NCBI GenBank assembly: GCA_045541915.1
Contig: JAZQJZ010000026.1
Coordinates: 1-64,000 of the forward strand
Direction of reading: 5' to 3'
Length of the DNA stretch: 64,000 bases
DNA from: RGIG5579 sp045541915
Lineage (GTDB): Bacteria; Bacillota; Clostridia; Oscillospirales; SIG627
The notes beneath the pieces are model-generated. The model saw nothing but the letters and a program-made list of their open reading frames with translations, was not told the origin of the DNA and did not search any database. Below are positions 8,591 to 17,043 of this stretch, piece after piece; positions within the stretch are counted from its first letter, which is position 1, and every line of letters starts with the position of its first letter. Both the position numbers and the translations under genes were made by a program.

Positions 8591-9883
8591 ATGAAAAAGT
8601 TATTTGCCCTTTTGCTTTGCCTCGCGATGATCTTATCTATGTTCGCTTGTGGGGAAGAACCCCAGACGGCGACCACAGAAGAAACCAAAACCGAATCTAA
8701 TCAAAACAAGACCGAAGAACAAAAAGAAACCGAAAACAAGCTGACCAGCATTGCCGATCCTCTGACTGCTGAGGCTCTTGCTGCCATTCCCATTGCCACG
8801 GATGATATGACAAGCGATCAGCTTCGCAAAATCTGCCTGGACTTTATGAATCTTCAGGTTTCCTTCCCTTACATTCCCAGCGTGGATTATACTTATATTG
8901 TAACAAGCCGTAACGAAGGCATCGACAGAAAAGCAGGCACGGTATACGGCGGTCTGCCTTATGTAACCGCAGGATCCGGTAACCTTTACCGCATTATGGA
9001 ATTTTACGATTTCGAAACCGGTGTTTTGAACATGGATCCGTTTTTCAATCAGGCTTCGCTTTTCGGTAACGCTTGCTCCGGCGGCGCTTGCATTGCCTGG
9101 TCTCGCGTTGTCAACTCTGCCCAATTCGGCTACACCAAGGATATGACCCAATTCAAGGGCTACGTTCCCGTGGGTCCCTATCAATATCCCAATGATATTC
9201 CCCTGTTTGGAGAAAACGATCGCAACAATTACGATTGCAAGGATGTAACAAAAGAAAACGGCGAACAGGTGATGTTTCAGTCCTACGCCAAGCTTCTTCC
9301 GGCAGACGGCATTGTCAGCGGAGGACACGTACGTATGATCTCCGACAATCCGGTTGTAAAATACGAAGAAGACGGTGTCACCATCAACGGAGCGCAGAGC
9401 TATGTTCTTTTCAGCGATCAGGGTCTTTACAATACGCAGGACAACTTCATTCGCACCATGTCCGACGGATTGGTTTACAGAGCACAGGGCTGTGTCAATC
9501 AGAGAGTGAGCTTTGCAGAGCTGCTTGCCGATGCTTATCTTCCCTTCACCTTCAAGGAATTTTTGGGAACCGATCCGGTTGAAAAGGCAGAAGTGACCGT
9601 CTCTCTCCCCGCCGATTCCGTTACCCCCGAGCAGCTGCTTCAGGGAACTTTAATATCCAATTATAATATTTCCGATATTTTTGTTGTGATCAAAGATGCA
9701 AACGGTCAGCAGAAATTCCGCTATGCAAAAAGATTGAAGAATTTCTTTACTTACCAAACCACGCTTGATTTCTTCTCTGCAAATTCTTTGACTGCTTACT
9801 CAAACCAAAATTGCACCATTGAACTGAACTGTCAGTTGTTTAACGGAGAATTGATCACAGCTTATTCCGCTTCCCTTGTCTGA
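8591..9883 (+). CDS. lipoprotein, NlpC/P60-papain-like array family, copy 6
   Basis: A 430-residue predicted lipoprotein (lipobox MFAC, Cys20) with a Glu/Thr/Lys tether. Motifs are PIATDDM, QLRKICLDFMNLQ, YGGLPYVT, NACSGG with Cys162, GHVRM with His246 and Asp276-Gln277. FTFKEFLGTDPVE leads into the C-terminal beta domain, and the end (NCTIELNCQLFNGE) closely resembles the remnant at 1708-1922. It starts 30 bases after copy 5, with GAAGGAAGG before the ATG, so the two are probably co-transcribed. This pairs a signal-less member with an exported one. Confidence 0.8.
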   Translation: MKKLFALLLCLAMILSMFACGEEPQTATTEETKTESNQNKTEEQKETENKLTSIADPLTAEALAAIPIATDDMTSDQLRKICLDFMNLQVSFPYIPSVDYTYIVTSRNEGIDRKAGTVYGGLPYVTAGSGNLYRIMEFYDFETGVLNMDPFFNQASLFGNACSGGACIAWSRVVNSAQFGYTKDMTQFKGYVPVGPYQYPNDIPLFGENDRNNYDCKDVTKENGEQVMFQSYAKLLPADGIVSGGHVRMISDNPVVKYEEDGVTINGAQSYVLFSDQGLYNTQDNFIRTMSDGLVYRAQGCVNQRVSFAELLADAYLPFTFKEFLGTDPVEKAEVTVSLPADSVTPEQLLQGTLISNYNISDIFVVIKDANGQQKFRYAKRLKNFFTYQTTLDFFSANSLTAYSNQNCTIELNCQLFNGELITAYSASLV

Positions 9884-9893
9884 TTTTCTTTTT

Positions 9894-9928
9894 AAAAGGA
9901 CTGCACTTTTATGGTGCAGTCCTTTTTT
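9894..9928 (+). terminator. intrinsic terminator after array copy 6
   Basis: AAAAGGACTGCAC pairs with GTGCAGTCCTTTT around a 7-base loop and is followed by further T. Confidence 0.9.
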
Positions 9929-9976
9929 GACGTGATTTTGCATAAAAAAGACAGTCTAATTTTGTGGAAATGTCAA

Positions 9977-10005
9977 TTTTCATTTTTTCAAATTCGTGTT
10001 AGAAT
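9977..10005 (+). promoter_or_regulatory. promoter of array unit 5
   Basis: TTTTCA (9977-9982), a 17-base spacer and TAGAAT (10000-10005) with TGT in front form an extended -10 promoter like that of copy 3. Confidence 0.55.
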
Positions 10006-10056
10006 GAAGTATCAATTAGAGTTCATACTCGAAAAATCACTCAAAAGGAGAGCGTT

Positions 10057-11769
10057 ATGAAAAGACTCGTCGCACTGATGCTTGCAATGCTGCTGATCTT
10101 CTCCATGGTTGCCTGCGGAACGGAATCCCTTGGAACAACCGAGGATGCTTTTGTTTCTGAAGAAGCGGAGTCCAAGGAGAATCAGACTACCGAAGAAAAA
10201 ACCGAGGAGGAAGCACAAACAACCCCCGGTACCACCACCACTGCGCCGATTACCACCACAGCTCCGGCGACCACCACAAAGGCACCGGTCACCACCAAAA
10301 AACCGGTTTATGTTTACAACAATCCCTCTGTTTACGAACCCGGTAGCAAGAACGAATCCGATTTTCCCGAAGCAAGTTTTGGAAGCGGCTCTTCCGATAA
10401 GCTTGTGGAAAAGCCCGAGGCCATTACCTCCAAGTCCAAATACGGAACCTTGGTGGAAGGTGCCAAATACCCTACCGATCTTCTGACTGAAAAGCTTACC
10501 CTGGCTGATGTGAAAAATCTTCCCATCGCAAACGATTCGATGACCAACGATGAGTTGCGTCAGCTTGCTTTGGATTATTTCAGACTTCAGCTTTCCTTCC
10601 AGTGGACTCCCAACGAAGACGTTCTGGATTACCCTGCCACCTATATTGGCGCAGAGAAGACCTTGGAACAGGGCAATATTTACGGCGGTATTCCCTATCA
10701 GAGCACCGGCACCGGCAACCTTTACCGCTGGCTGGAGTATTACGATGAAAATACCGGTATTTTCTATTTGACCGACGCACTGAATGACAACGGCGGTTAC
10801 GGCGAGGAGGCCGCCATCACCGACGTGGAAGTGGACGACGAGGGAAACACCGTTTACAAGAAGTATCGCAGCATGCAGGTACTGTTCAACCAGTGCTCCG
10901 TGGCTTCCTTCTGGGGCTGGGGAAGATCGGTCAACTCCGCAAGCTTTGCCTGGACTTCTGATATGAACGTTTACAACGGTTTCATTCCCGTTGGCTTCTA
11001 TACCTACGGTGATGCCTTGACCATTGACCGCTTTGGTGTTGTCAATGCTGAAACCAACCCCACCGGCAAGGATACCAGACACGTGATTCAGGAAAACGGC
11101 GGCTTGGCCTTCTTGGATTATTACGCTCAGATGAAGCCCGGCGACTGTCTGGTAAGTGGCGGACACGCTATGATGGTACAATCCGTGGATACGGAAAATA
11201 TGAAGGTTACCGTTTTGGAACAGGTAGAACCCTGGAGCGAAAAGGGAAAAATTGAAGGCGTTGATTATTTCTATCAAGGCGGCGTAGAAAACGTTTACTC
11301 TTATCTCTCCCTTTATTACAGCAGATATTTGCCCTTCACCTTCGCAGAATTCCACAGAGGCGAGGATGATTTCTGGGCCAAAATGACCGAGGTTTATTCT
11401 GCCGCTTACGGTGAGGATGAAGCCAAGGCATACATCGAAGGTCTGCAGGCAAAGGCGAGCGTTGAAAAGGCTGAGGTAACAGCATCGGGCGCAACCGCTG
11501 AGATAACCGTTGCCAACCTGCAAAAGGTTAAGGTGGTTTCCAACTACCCCATTTCCGATGTGTTTCTTTCCGTTCGTGATACCCTGGGCAACGAAACCAA
11601 CTCTTTTGCCATTCGCAGCGGCAACGCAAGAGTGAAGAGCGTAACGCTTTCAAAGGACGGCATCGAGGAATTTTTGAAGCCTTATACCGGCGGAACCTAC
11701 AGTTTTGTGATCAGAGCCCAGATCTCTACCGGCGAAAAGCTGGATGTCTTCACCGGCACCATCAGCTAA
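10057..11769 (+). CDS. lipoprotein, NlpC/P60-papain-like array family, copy 7 (divergent, long)
   Basis: A 570-residue predicted lipoprotein (lipobox MVAC, Cys20), the largest single-domain member. Its tether is a Thr/Pro-rich stretch (about 55-90) instead of the charged linker of the others, followed by about 60 polar residues. The domain is recognisable: PIANDSM, YGGIPYQS, NQCSV with Cys280, GDCLVSGGH with His370 and Glu388-Gln389. It has Glu where other copies have Asp, and an insertion of about 25 residues before the Cys. MKPGDCLVSGGH is especially close to the GDxxxxxxH segment of NlpC/P60 proteins, so this copy supports the fold assignment best. AAAAGGAG precedes the ATG. Single-gene unit. 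Confidence 0.8.
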   Translation: MKRLVALMLAMLLIFSMVACGTESLGTTEDAFVSEEAESKENQTTEEKTEEEAQTTPGTTTTAPITTTAPATTTKAPVTTKKPVYVYNNPSVYEPGSKNESDFPEASFGSGSSDKLVEKPEAITSKSKYGTLVEGAKYPTDLLTEKLTLADVKNLPIANDSMTNDELRQLALDYFRLQLSFQWTPNEDVLDYPATYIGAEKTLEQGNIYGGIPYQSTGTGNLYRWLEYYDENTGIFYLTDALNDNGGYGEEAAITDVEVDDEGNTVYKKYRSMQVLFNQCSVASFWGWGRSVNSASFAWTSDMNVYNGFIPVGFYTYGDALTIDRFGVVNAETNPTGKDTRHVIQENGGLAFLDYYAQMKPGDCLVSGGHAMMVQSVDTENMKVTVLEQVEPWSEKGKIEGVDYFYQGGVENVYSYLSLYYSRYLPFTFAEFHRGEDDFWAKMTEVYSAAYGEDEAKAYIEGLQAKASVEKAEVTASGATAEITVANLQKVKVVSNYPISDVFLSVRDTLGNETNSFAIRSGNARVKSVTLSKDGIEEFLKPYTGGTYSFVIRAQISTGEKLDVFTGTIS

Positions 11770-11782
11770 TACAACATTTAAA

Positions 11783-11817
11783 GAAAAAAGGATTGCATAT
11801 GTGCAATCCTTTTTTCT
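11783..11817. terminator. bidirectional terminator between copy 7 and the DUF1015 gene
   Basis: AAAAGGATTGCA and TGCAATCCTTTT form a stem with A and T runs on both sides. It separates two genes that converge here. Confidence 0.9.
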
Positions 11818-11828
11818 TCTTATTTGGA

Positions 11829-13040
11829 TTATTTTTTGATCTTGCGGCATTCCAGATAATAGCGCTTATCTCTAGCGTGGCCGATGGAGAAGCTCTTTTT
11901 CGGAAAGATGCCGGAGGTTTCCACGGTGCGGAACAGATCGGATTTTTCCATTTTGGGCAAGAAGAGCGCGAAGGTTCCTTTCTTCTCGGCAAGCTTTTTC
12001 AAAGCGGCATCGTCGTGGATATAATCCACGGCAGAACCCTGGGATTCCACTTCATCCAGAACCTCCTGAACGGCGGCAATCAGAGAACCTAAGCTCTCGT
12101 TGCGAATCGTTACACTTCCCTCTTTTCCGTCTGCAAGATAGGTCAGCTTTCTTCCATCAGGAGAAAAGGCTTTTTCCTCCAGTGCTTTCAGTACCTTTTC
12201 CGGATCGCAGTCGAAGACAATTCGATGAATGGGTTCAAACACGATTCCCTCGTCATAGACATTGCAGATCTCCACCAGTGCAAAGCGTGCCGGGTGGTTC
12301 TCCTGTTCTTCTTCGGACAAATTTTTCTTGATTTCACGCCAGGTATCCTTTGCGGCGGCAAGAGAGTGATTGCCGTCACCAATAACAAACTGAACGTCCC
12401 TTTCTCCCAGGGCATCGATGGCTTGGGTGACTCTTTTTGCTTCTTCGCCACTGACGGCAAAGCCAGTAATATGTCCTCCCTCTTCCATCAGATCAAAATC
12501 GTATACCTTTTGAAGAGATTCTTTCTTTTTGGTTAATGGCTCAACCACAGCTCTTTCAGCATCGTCAATGAGAACCAAAACGTGGGGCATTTCCAAGGCT
12601 GCATCCCGGCGAACGCTGATTCGGGGAGGAAGCCGGTCCACCACCGTTTTTTCACTGGCTCTGGCAGGTGTTGCCGTACCGGGACGGTAATCATAGGCCT
12701 CCAGGTCAAGCTTTCCCACAATGCCGCGGCGAACAAGGCCACCGGTGATGCTGCGCTCCACATAAACATAAGAATCCGCCAAAGGAGAAAGAATATTCTG
12801 ATCCAGGTATTCCTGCATCTTCTGATTTCGGCTGACGGATGCCTCTACCATGGAAATTCCCTCAAGATAGGCTTCCGGCACGATCAAGTGCAGAGTAGAA
12901 GGACGATCCTTGACTCTTTGGGATACCCGATCCCAATACTCTCTCTCCGAAGAAAACTGGTCACAGGCAATCACTGCCCAATCCTGAAAGTTACGGTCTG
13001 CAGGCAGAAGAATGTCTGCAGGAGTAAATGCATTTTTCAT
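11829..13040 (-). CDS. DUF1015 family protein
   Basis: A 403-residue soluble protein that matches the DUF1015 (COG4198) family. The N-terminus ADILLPADRNFQDWAV is followed by ACDQFSSEREYW, and IGDGNHSLAAAK lies mid-protein. The family is widespread in bacteria but its biochemical role is unknown; the DGNH motif suggests a nucleotide- or metal-binding site, which is inference. GGAGG lies 10 bases before the ATG. It is the last gene of the minus-strand run lnt-recD2-membrane protein-walJ-rlmH, 17 bases after rlmH. Confidence 0.9.
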   Translation of the reverse strand: MKNAFTPADILLPADRNFQDWAVIACDQFSSEREYWDRVSQRVKDRPSTLHLIVPEAYLEGISMVEASVSRNQKMQEYLDQNILSPLADSYVYVERSITGGLVRRGIVGKLDLEAYDYRPGTATPARASEKTVVDRLPPRISVRRDAALEMPHVLVLIDDAERAVVEPLTKKKESLQKVYDFDLMEEGGHITGFAVSGEEAKRVTQAIDALGERDVQFVIGDGNHSLAAAKDTWREIKKNLSEEEQENHPARFALVEICNVYDEGIVFEPIHRIVFDCDPEKVLKALEEKAFSPDGRKLTYLADGKEGSVTIRNESLGSLIAAVQEVLDEVESQGSAVDYIHDDAALKKLAEKKGTFALFLPKMEKSDLFRTVETSGIFPKKSFSIGHARDKRYYLECRKIKK

Positions 13041-13057
13041 ATTGTTTTCGCCTCCGT

Positions 13058-13552
13058 TTATTTGTGATATTTACTGCCGGCACTGATTCCGGCGGCTCGG
13101 TAAATTTGTTCTGCCAGCATCACTCGAAACAGGGAGTGGGCAAAGGTCATGGGAGAAAAGGAAAGACGAAGATCGCACATTTGTTTGATCCGTTCCGCAA
13201 TTCCCCAGGAGGACCCGATCAAATACACCACAGAATTTTTACCGCTGACAGAGATTTTATCGAAAAGCGAAGCTAGTTCTGTGGAAGACAAGCTTTTTCC
13301 CTCAATGCAAAGGGCGATCTTATAGCTCCTCTGATGCTTGGGACAAGAGAGAATTTTTTCAAACTCCTCTGCCTCTTTTTCCAAAGCAAGCCGGATCTCA
13401 TCCTCGCTTAATTCTCTGCCCGGCGTCTTTGCGGGCTTGATGGGAACATCCTGAAGAGAACCAAACGAGGCCATTCTCTTTTGATATTCCGCAAAGGCCT
13501 GGCGAAAATAGCTTTCTTTGGCCTCGCCCACATGGATTACGGTATGGTTCAT
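13058..13552 (-). CDS. rlmH: 23S rRNA (pseudouridine1915-N3)-methyltransferase RlmH
   Basis: A 164-residue SPOUT-class methyltransferase of normal length. RlmH methylates pseudouridine 1915 in helix 69 of 23S rRNA, using S-adenosylmethionine, on assembled 70S ribosomes. The C-terminal trefoil-knot segment is clear: YLIGSSWGIAERI, LSFSPMTFAHSLFRVML and EQIYRAA. Its ATG overlaps the TGA of walJ, the classic pairing in Firmicutes. Confidence 0.95.
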   Translation of the reverse strand: MNHTVIHVGEAKESYFRQAFAEYQKRMASFGSLQDVPIKPAKTPGRELSEDEIRLALEKEAEEFEKILSCPKHQRSYKIALCIEGKSLSSTELASLFDKISVSGKNSVVYLIGSSWGIAERIKQMCDLRLSFSPMTFAHSLFRVMLAEQIYRAAGISAGSKYHK

Positions 13553-14346
13553 AGCGCCCTTGTCACCTCAAATCGATCTGCAATCTGCAAAAGATAATCC
13601 TTTCCCTCTTGTGCGCCGGCAGAATGAAGAGCAAGTCCGGTTTCTCTCATGGCACATTCCGGGGTATTATTATCTCGGGAAAGGTGGAACAGCGTAAACC
13701 GTTCACAGCCATGCTTTAAAAGATCCGCCGAAAACGCGGCGCTTACTTTGTTGTTTAAATGCCCCCGTTCCGATGCCACCCGCTCCTTTAGATAAGGAGG
13801 ATACGGACCGTTATAGAGCATTTCCAGATCGTGGTTGGACTCCAGGATCACATTCTTGCAACCGGTCAGATAGCTTCTCACTTCGGTGGAAATGTGGCCT
13901 AAATCTGTGGCGATGCCCAATTCACGATCTCCAAGAACAAAGCCCTGGCTTGCCTGGCTATCGTGAGGCGTGGTAAAGGGAGTGATGAGAATATCTCCGT
14001 TTTCATACTCTTCTCCCGATTCTACGGTGCGAACCAATCTGGCAAAGCAGGCGGCCTCCTCCGAGGATTTTTGCAGCAAGGAAAGGTACATTTCCTTTGC
14101 CACCTCCCGGTGACAGTAAATGGGAACGGAAAAGTGCTTGGCGATCATCGGAAGAGCTTTGGTATGGTCGGAATGCTCATGGGTTAAGAAAATGCCGTTG
14201 ATTTCACTCAGAGATGAGGAGATTTTCTCCAGAGCATCCTGAATCCGACGCATACTCAATCCGGCATCGATGAGAATTTGAGTTTGATTCTTTTTTACAT
14301 AAATACAGTTCCCGGAAGAACCGGAAAAAAGCGTGTAGCAAGTCAT
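13549..14346 (-). CDS. walJ: MBL-fold metallo-hydrolase, WalJ/YycJ type
   Basis: A 265-residue metallo-beta-lactamase-fold protein. The N-terminus LFSGSSGNCIYV and the metal site THEHSDH, with later H residues in GHLNNK and FHLSRDNN, match WalJ (YycJ/VicX). These are DNA-processing-type MBL proteins linked to coordination of replication and division in Firmicutes. I start at the ATG at 14346, giving MTCYTLF, because GAAAGGG precedes it; an upstream in-frame ATG adds nine unlike residues. No walK/walR genes lie here, unlike in Bacillus. Confidence 0.88.
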   Translation of the reverse strand: MTCYTLFSGSSGNCIYVKKNQTQILIDAGLSMRRIQDALEKISSSLSEINGIFLTHEHSDHTKALPMIAKHFSVPIYCHREVAKEMYLSLLQKSSEEAACFARLVRTVESGEEYENGDILITPFTTPHDSQASQGFVLGDRELGIATDLGHISTEVRSYLTGCKNVILESNHDLEMLYNGPYPPYLKERVASERGHLNNKVSAAFSADLLKHGCERFTLFHLSRDNNTPECAMRETGLALHSAGAQEGKDYLLQIADRFEVTRAL

Positions 14347-14356
14347 AATGGCCCTT

Positions 14357-14821
14357 TCAAAGAAAAAATGCAAGATAGATCCAATCCAACAGGAAGATCA
14401 AATAAAAGGGAATCACCGCCAGCAGGAGAATCTGCGAAATAAGCGGTCTTAAATGCTCGGGTATTTTCAGTGGATTGGGTTTTGAGATCGGCTCTACTTC
14501 TACTTTCTTTTCCTTCTTCTCTTCCGGTGAAAGAATTCGAAATCGGCGGTACTTATCGCGCCGTTTGATAGGATGCATTTTTCCCTTATCCTGAAGATAC
14601 CTTTCCCGGGTCTTTTCTTCCCTTTCCCGATCCTGGTCCAAAATCGGCGCGATTCCACCGCATACCAGAATATAGCAAAGAGAAAGCAAAAGACAAAGAC
14701 CAAAATAGGTGTACGTAATGGGCATGGTAAGCTCCGTATCCCCCAAGCCCCAATACACAAGGGATAAAAATGCCATCCAAAGCACCAAATACAAAAGTCG
14801 CTTTTTTCTTGTGATCATCAT
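14357..14821 (-). CDS. small membrane protein of unknown function
   Basis: A 154-residue protein with two hydrophobic helices near the N-terminus (about 8-25 and 35-55), a very basic cytoplasmic stretch (about 65-115) and a C-terminal hydrophobic segment (about 130-154). I do not recognise a family. Its start overlaps the end of recD2 by 4 bases and walJ starts 10 bases after its stop, so it is translationally embedded in the operon. Confidence 0.75.
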   Translation of the reverse strand: MMITRKKRLLYLVLWMAFLSLVYWGLGDTELTMPITYTYFGLCLLLSLCYILVCGGIAPILDQDREREEKTRERYLQDKGKMHPIKRRDKYRRFRILSPEEKKEKKVEVEPISKPNPLKIPEHLRPLISQILLLAVIPFYLIFLLDWIYLAFFL

Positions 14822-17043
14822 GATTGTTCCTTGAAAATTTGATACATAGCCGCCAGGCCTGTATAACGGCGGGAGATGCTATTGTTATCCACCATTTTCT
14901 GAATGGAGATTTGATTTCCCACCAGAATCACCATTTGACGGGCGCGGGTGACACCGGTATATAACAGGTTACGGGTGGCCAGCATAGGCGGTGGATTCAA
15001 AATGGGAAAAATGATGACAGGGTATTCACTTCCCTGGCTTTTATGAACCGTGACCGCATAAGCGTGCTCAATTTCATTGAGCTCTTCAAAGGGATAGCGC
15101 ACCAATTTTCCGTCGTAATCCACCGTGATGCTCTCATCGTCGTGAGAGACAGTGCGAATAATTCCAATATCGCCGTTGAACACACCAAAGCCAACCTTCT
15201 CTTCATCCTCTTGCATCACCCATTGGGCATCGTAATTGTTGCGGATCTGCATCACCTTATCCCGTTCCCGGAAGATGACCTCGCGAACCTTTTTTTCTTC
15301 CTTATCCGGGGATGCCGGATTCAAGGATTCTTGCAGAAGCGCGTTGAGCCGTTCGGTTCCCAATTCCCCCTTTCGGGTACAGGTGATGATTTGAATTCCG
15401 TCTAAAATTTCTTTTCCGTAGCGATTGGGAAGACGATCGCGGCAAAGGGAAACAATGGTCTCAGCGGCAGAGGAGGTACTCTGCCTTTGCATCAAGAAGA
15501 AATCCCCCTCTTTTCCCGAGGGAACGGGAGCAAGGCCGCGGTTGATCCGGTGGGCATTTTCCACAATGGCGCTTTCTCCCTTTTGACGGAAGATCTCGCT
15601 TAAGCGGCACACCTTGAATACGCCGCAGGAAATGGTATCGTAAAGCACCTCTCCTGCGCCCACACTGGGAAGCTGATCTGCATCTCCAATGAGAATCAGA
15701 CGGGTCCCGGGACGCAAGGCGGCAAGAAAGGCCGAAAACAGTTGAATATCCACCATAGAAAGCTCATCCACGATCACCGCTTCGCAATCCAGAGGATTTT
15801 TTTCATTGCGTGAAAACTTCACCTTTTCATCGGGCGAATATTCCATTTCCAGCAGTCTATGGAGTGTTTTAGCTTCAAAGCCGGTGGATTGGCTCATTCG
15901 TTTTGCTGCGCGGCCGGTGGGGGCAGCAAGGGCAATTTCCATTCCTACCATACGGAAGATATTTACAATGGCCTTAATGATGGTGGTCTTACCAGTACCG
16001 GGACCGCCGGTGAGAATGGTGACCGGGGTATCGATGGCGTGAAAAATGGCGCTTTTTTGTGCAGGAGCGTACCGCAATCCCTCTTGCTCCTCGATCCGGG
16101 CGATGAGTTTTTCCGAATCGGCAATGGATCCGTAAAGATTGATCCGGGAAAGCGCAACCAATCTGGAAGCCGCTAAAGATTCTGCCCGGAACAGCTCCGG
16201 AAGATAGACAGCCTTGTCATCGGTAGAGCTGTTACAGATCAGATCCGCATCCCGGCAAAGGCTCTCCAAAACAGAGGTCACTCTTGTTTCATCCACAGCC
16301 AAAAGCTGAGAGGCGGCCTCGATCAGCTTTTTCTTGGGAAGGTACACGTGGCCATTGGCATTGGAGTTGAATCTGAGAACATAATGAAGACCGGCACGAA
16401 CCCTCTCAAAGGAATCCTCCTTCAAGCCAAGGCTCGCTGCCATGGCATCTGCCCGTTCAAAGCCGATGCCATAAATCTCATCACAAAGAATATAAGGGTC
16501 CTTTTTGACCACATCCACTGCATGATTTCCCCAGCGTTTATAAATGCGAACTGAGGTTGTCATTCCAAAATATCCGCTGAAGAACATCATAATGTTCCTC
16601 ACACCGAACTGCTCCCGGAAATGCTCGGAAATCTGCCTTGCCTTTCGGGGAGAAATTCCGGGAATATCAGAGAGAAGATCGGGATTGTTTTCCATCACAT
16701 CGAAGGTACTTTCCCCAAACTGATCCACAATCCGCTTGGCAAGTTTCGGTCCGATGCCGTGAACCGCACGGGAGGAAAGATACCGAAGCATGGCGTTTTC
16801 ATCGGCCGGCATACTTTTTTCAAAATAAGTAACCTTAAACTGCTTGCCGTAGGTGGGGTGATTGACCCACTGCCCCATGGCTCTTACTGCATCCCCTACC
16901 ATCAGGCTGGGAAGGATCCCAACCAAGGTAACCGGTTCCCTCTCCCACTCAATGGTACAGACCGTATAGCCGGTTTCATCATTCTGGTAAACAATGTCTT
17001 CAATTTCCCCTTCTACAGAAACAAGGTTTTCTCTTTCAGACAT
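14818..17043 (-). CDS. recD2: ATP-dependent DNA helicase RecD2
   Basis: A 741-residue SF1B 5'-3' helicase of the RecD2 (RecD-like, RecBC-independent) type. An N-terminal OB/helix-hairpin-helix region of about 330 residues contains GIGPKLAKRIV and ISPRKARQI. The motor follows: Walker A GGPGTGKTT near 348, DELSMVD as motif II, GDADQLPSVG, and VTVHKSQGSEYP with TRARQ at the C-terminus. Known RecD2 proteins act in replication-fork maintenance and mismatch-repair-linked DNA damage tolerance. AAAGGAGG lies 8 bases before the ATG, and the start overlaps the end of lnt. Confidence 0.95.
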   Translation of the reverse strand: MSERENLVSVEGEIEDIVYQNDETGYTVCTIEWEREPVTLVGILPSLMVGDAVRAMGQWVNHPTYGKQFKVTYFEKSMPADENAMLRYLSSRAVHGIGPKLAKRIVDQFGESTFDVMENNPDLLSDIPGISPRKARQISEHFREQFGVRNIMMFFSGYFGMTTSVRIYKRWGNHAVDVVKKDPYILCDEIYGIGFERADAMAASLGLKEDSFERVRAGLHYVLRFNSNANGHVYLPKKKLIEAASQLLAVDETRVTSVLESLCRDADLICNSSTDDKAVYLPELFRAESLAASRLVALSRINLYGSIADSEKLIARIEEQEGLRYAPAQKSAIFHAIDTPVTILTGGPGTGKTTIIKAIVNIFRMVGMEIALAAPTGRAAKRMSQSTGFEAKTLHRLLEMEYSPDEKVKFSRNEKNPLDCEAVIVDELSMVDIQLFSAFLAALRPGTRLILIGDADQLPSVGAGEVLYDTISCGVFKVCRLSEIFRQKGESAIVENAHRINRGLAPVPSGKEGDFFLMQRQSTSSAAETIVSLCRDRLPNRYGKEILDGIQIITCTRKGELGTERLNALLQESLNPASPDKEEKKVREVIFRERDKVMQIRNNYDAQWVMQEDEEKVGFGVFNGDIGIIRTVSHDDESITVDYDGKLVRYPFEELNEIEHAYAVTVHKSQGSEYPVIIFPILNPPPMLATRNLLYTGVTRARQMVILVGNQISIQKMVDNNSISRRYTGLAAMYQIFKEQS

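Noticed and set aside
10012..11523. 503-codon open frame antisense to array copy 7
   Set aside because: It mirrors the codon pattern of the real gene, has no ribosome site, and similar long antisense frames occur opposite other array copies (for example 388-1254 and 3395-4261).
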